Source: Akkermansia sp. (GTDB lineage: Bacteria; Verrucomicrobiota; Verrucomicrobiia; Verrucomicrobiales; Akkermansiaceae). From it: DNA of 5,241 bases. The stretch lies in NCBI GenBank assembly GCA_020047775.1, contig JAIFNK010000101.1, positions 1-5,241 on the forward strand, written 5' to 3'. Each line of letters opens with the position of its first letter. The stretch's first letter is position 1. The notes beneath the pieces were generated by a model that did no database searches, had not been told where the DNA came from, and saw nothing but the letters and a program-made list of their open reading frames with translations. A program made the position numbers and the translations under genes. Below are positions 4,889-5,241 of this stretch, piece by piece.

Positions 4889-5209
4889 ATGGCTCTGAAA
4901 CTTACCGACGCAAATTTCCAATCCGAAGTAATCGACTCCGAACTGCCCGTCCTCGTGGACTTCTGGGCCGAGTGGTGCGGCCCGTGCAAAATGATCGGCC
5001 CCGTCATCGACCAGGTCGCCACCGATCTGGAAGGCGTGGCCAAGGTCGGCAAGGTGAACGTGGACGACGCCCGCGAGCTCGCCGTGAAATACAACGTGAA
5101 ATCCATCCCGCTGCTGCTGTTCTTCAAGAACGGCGAGGTCAAGGACCAGATCGTCGGCGCGAGCGTGACCAAGGACCAGCTCAAGGCGAAGCTGCAGGCG
5201 CTGGTCTGA
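4889..5209 (+). CDS. trxA: Thioredoxin
   Basis: This is a complete 106-aa thioredoxin, the usual length for the family. It is a cytoplasmic dithiol reductant, normally recycled by thioredoxin reductase with NADPH. The active site WCGPC spans residues 29-33 (C30, C33). The buried aspartate D24 and the cis-proline loop SIPLLLFF with P74 are in place, and KNGE follows as expected. The residue after the cis-proline is L75, where many thioredoxins have threonine; this may tune partner binding. ATG 4889 is chosen because AAGGT (4878-4882) lies six bases upstream as a ribosome binding site and because it gives the family length. In-frame GTG 4847 and ATG 4874 would add atypical residues, and the former lies within the hairpin. 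The gene is separate from the upstream genes, with a structured leader before it. Confidence 0.96.
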   Translation: MALKLTDANFQSEVIDSELPVLVDFWAEWCGPCKMIGPVIDQVATDLEGVAKVGKVNVDDARELAVKYNVKSIPLLLFFKNGEVKDQIVGASVTKDQLKAKLQALV

Positions 5210-5241
5210 CCTGTTATTCCGATTTCAAAAAATCCGTTCTC
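5210..5241. other. Downstream flank of trxA, no clear terminator
   Basis: Only 32 bases remain. GATTT and AAATC can pair around an A-rich centre, which is too weak to call a terminator, and the window ends before a longer element could be seen. Confidence 0.3.

Noticed and set aside
1..5241. tRNA or rRNA genes, CRISPR array, insertion sequence
   Set aside because: No cloverleaf, spaced direct repeats, transposase motif or terminal inverted repeats were seen on either strand.

Overview
The window is GC-rich and densely coded, and reads like chromosomal DNA of a Verrucomicrobiota bacterium (Luteolibacter/Haloferula/Akkermansia-like). That placement is inferred from protein style: a short archaeal-type prolyl-tRNA synthetase, a SprT-like zinc protein with a C-terminal ribbon, and a proline-rich single-span membrane protein beginning MSENEN. 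Shine-Dalgarno sequences are mostly weak or absent. No database search was possible.

Left part (1-1986). A 5'-truncated spermidine-synthase-fold protein on the + strand (1-429) converges on a SprT-like metallopeptidase-fold gene on the - strand (432-1025); their stop codons share one palindrome. A divergent intergenic region (1026-1150) carries a promoter candidate for a six-span, DUF998-like membrane protein on the + strand (best start 1151, end 1957). That gene converges on proS across a 16-bp tandem repeat.

Middle (1987-4064). proS encodes class II prolyl-tRNA synthetase on the - strand (1987-3522). The catalytic and anticodon-binding parts look intact, but the C-terminal zinc site keeps only one of its four usual cysteines. 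Upstream of proS, about 540 bases hold no intact gene. They contain what looks like the N-terminal stub of a cyclopropane-fatty-acyl-phospholipid synthase gene (from 3724), then a more AT-rich stretch with two related palindromes around a TTGACA promoter candidate.

Right part (4065-5241). On the + strand come a 199-aa proline-rich, C-terminally anchored membrane protein (4065-4664), a possible 19-aa hydrophobic microprotein (4711-4770), a stretch full of inverted repeats (4745-4856), and a complete thioredoxin gene (4889-5209).

The genes do not form one pathway: translation (proS), redox (thioredoxin) and unassigned functions lie side by side. The part least explained by known families is 3970-4888: the promoter with paired palindromes, the proline-rich membrane protein, the microORF and the hairpin-rich leader before thioredoxin.
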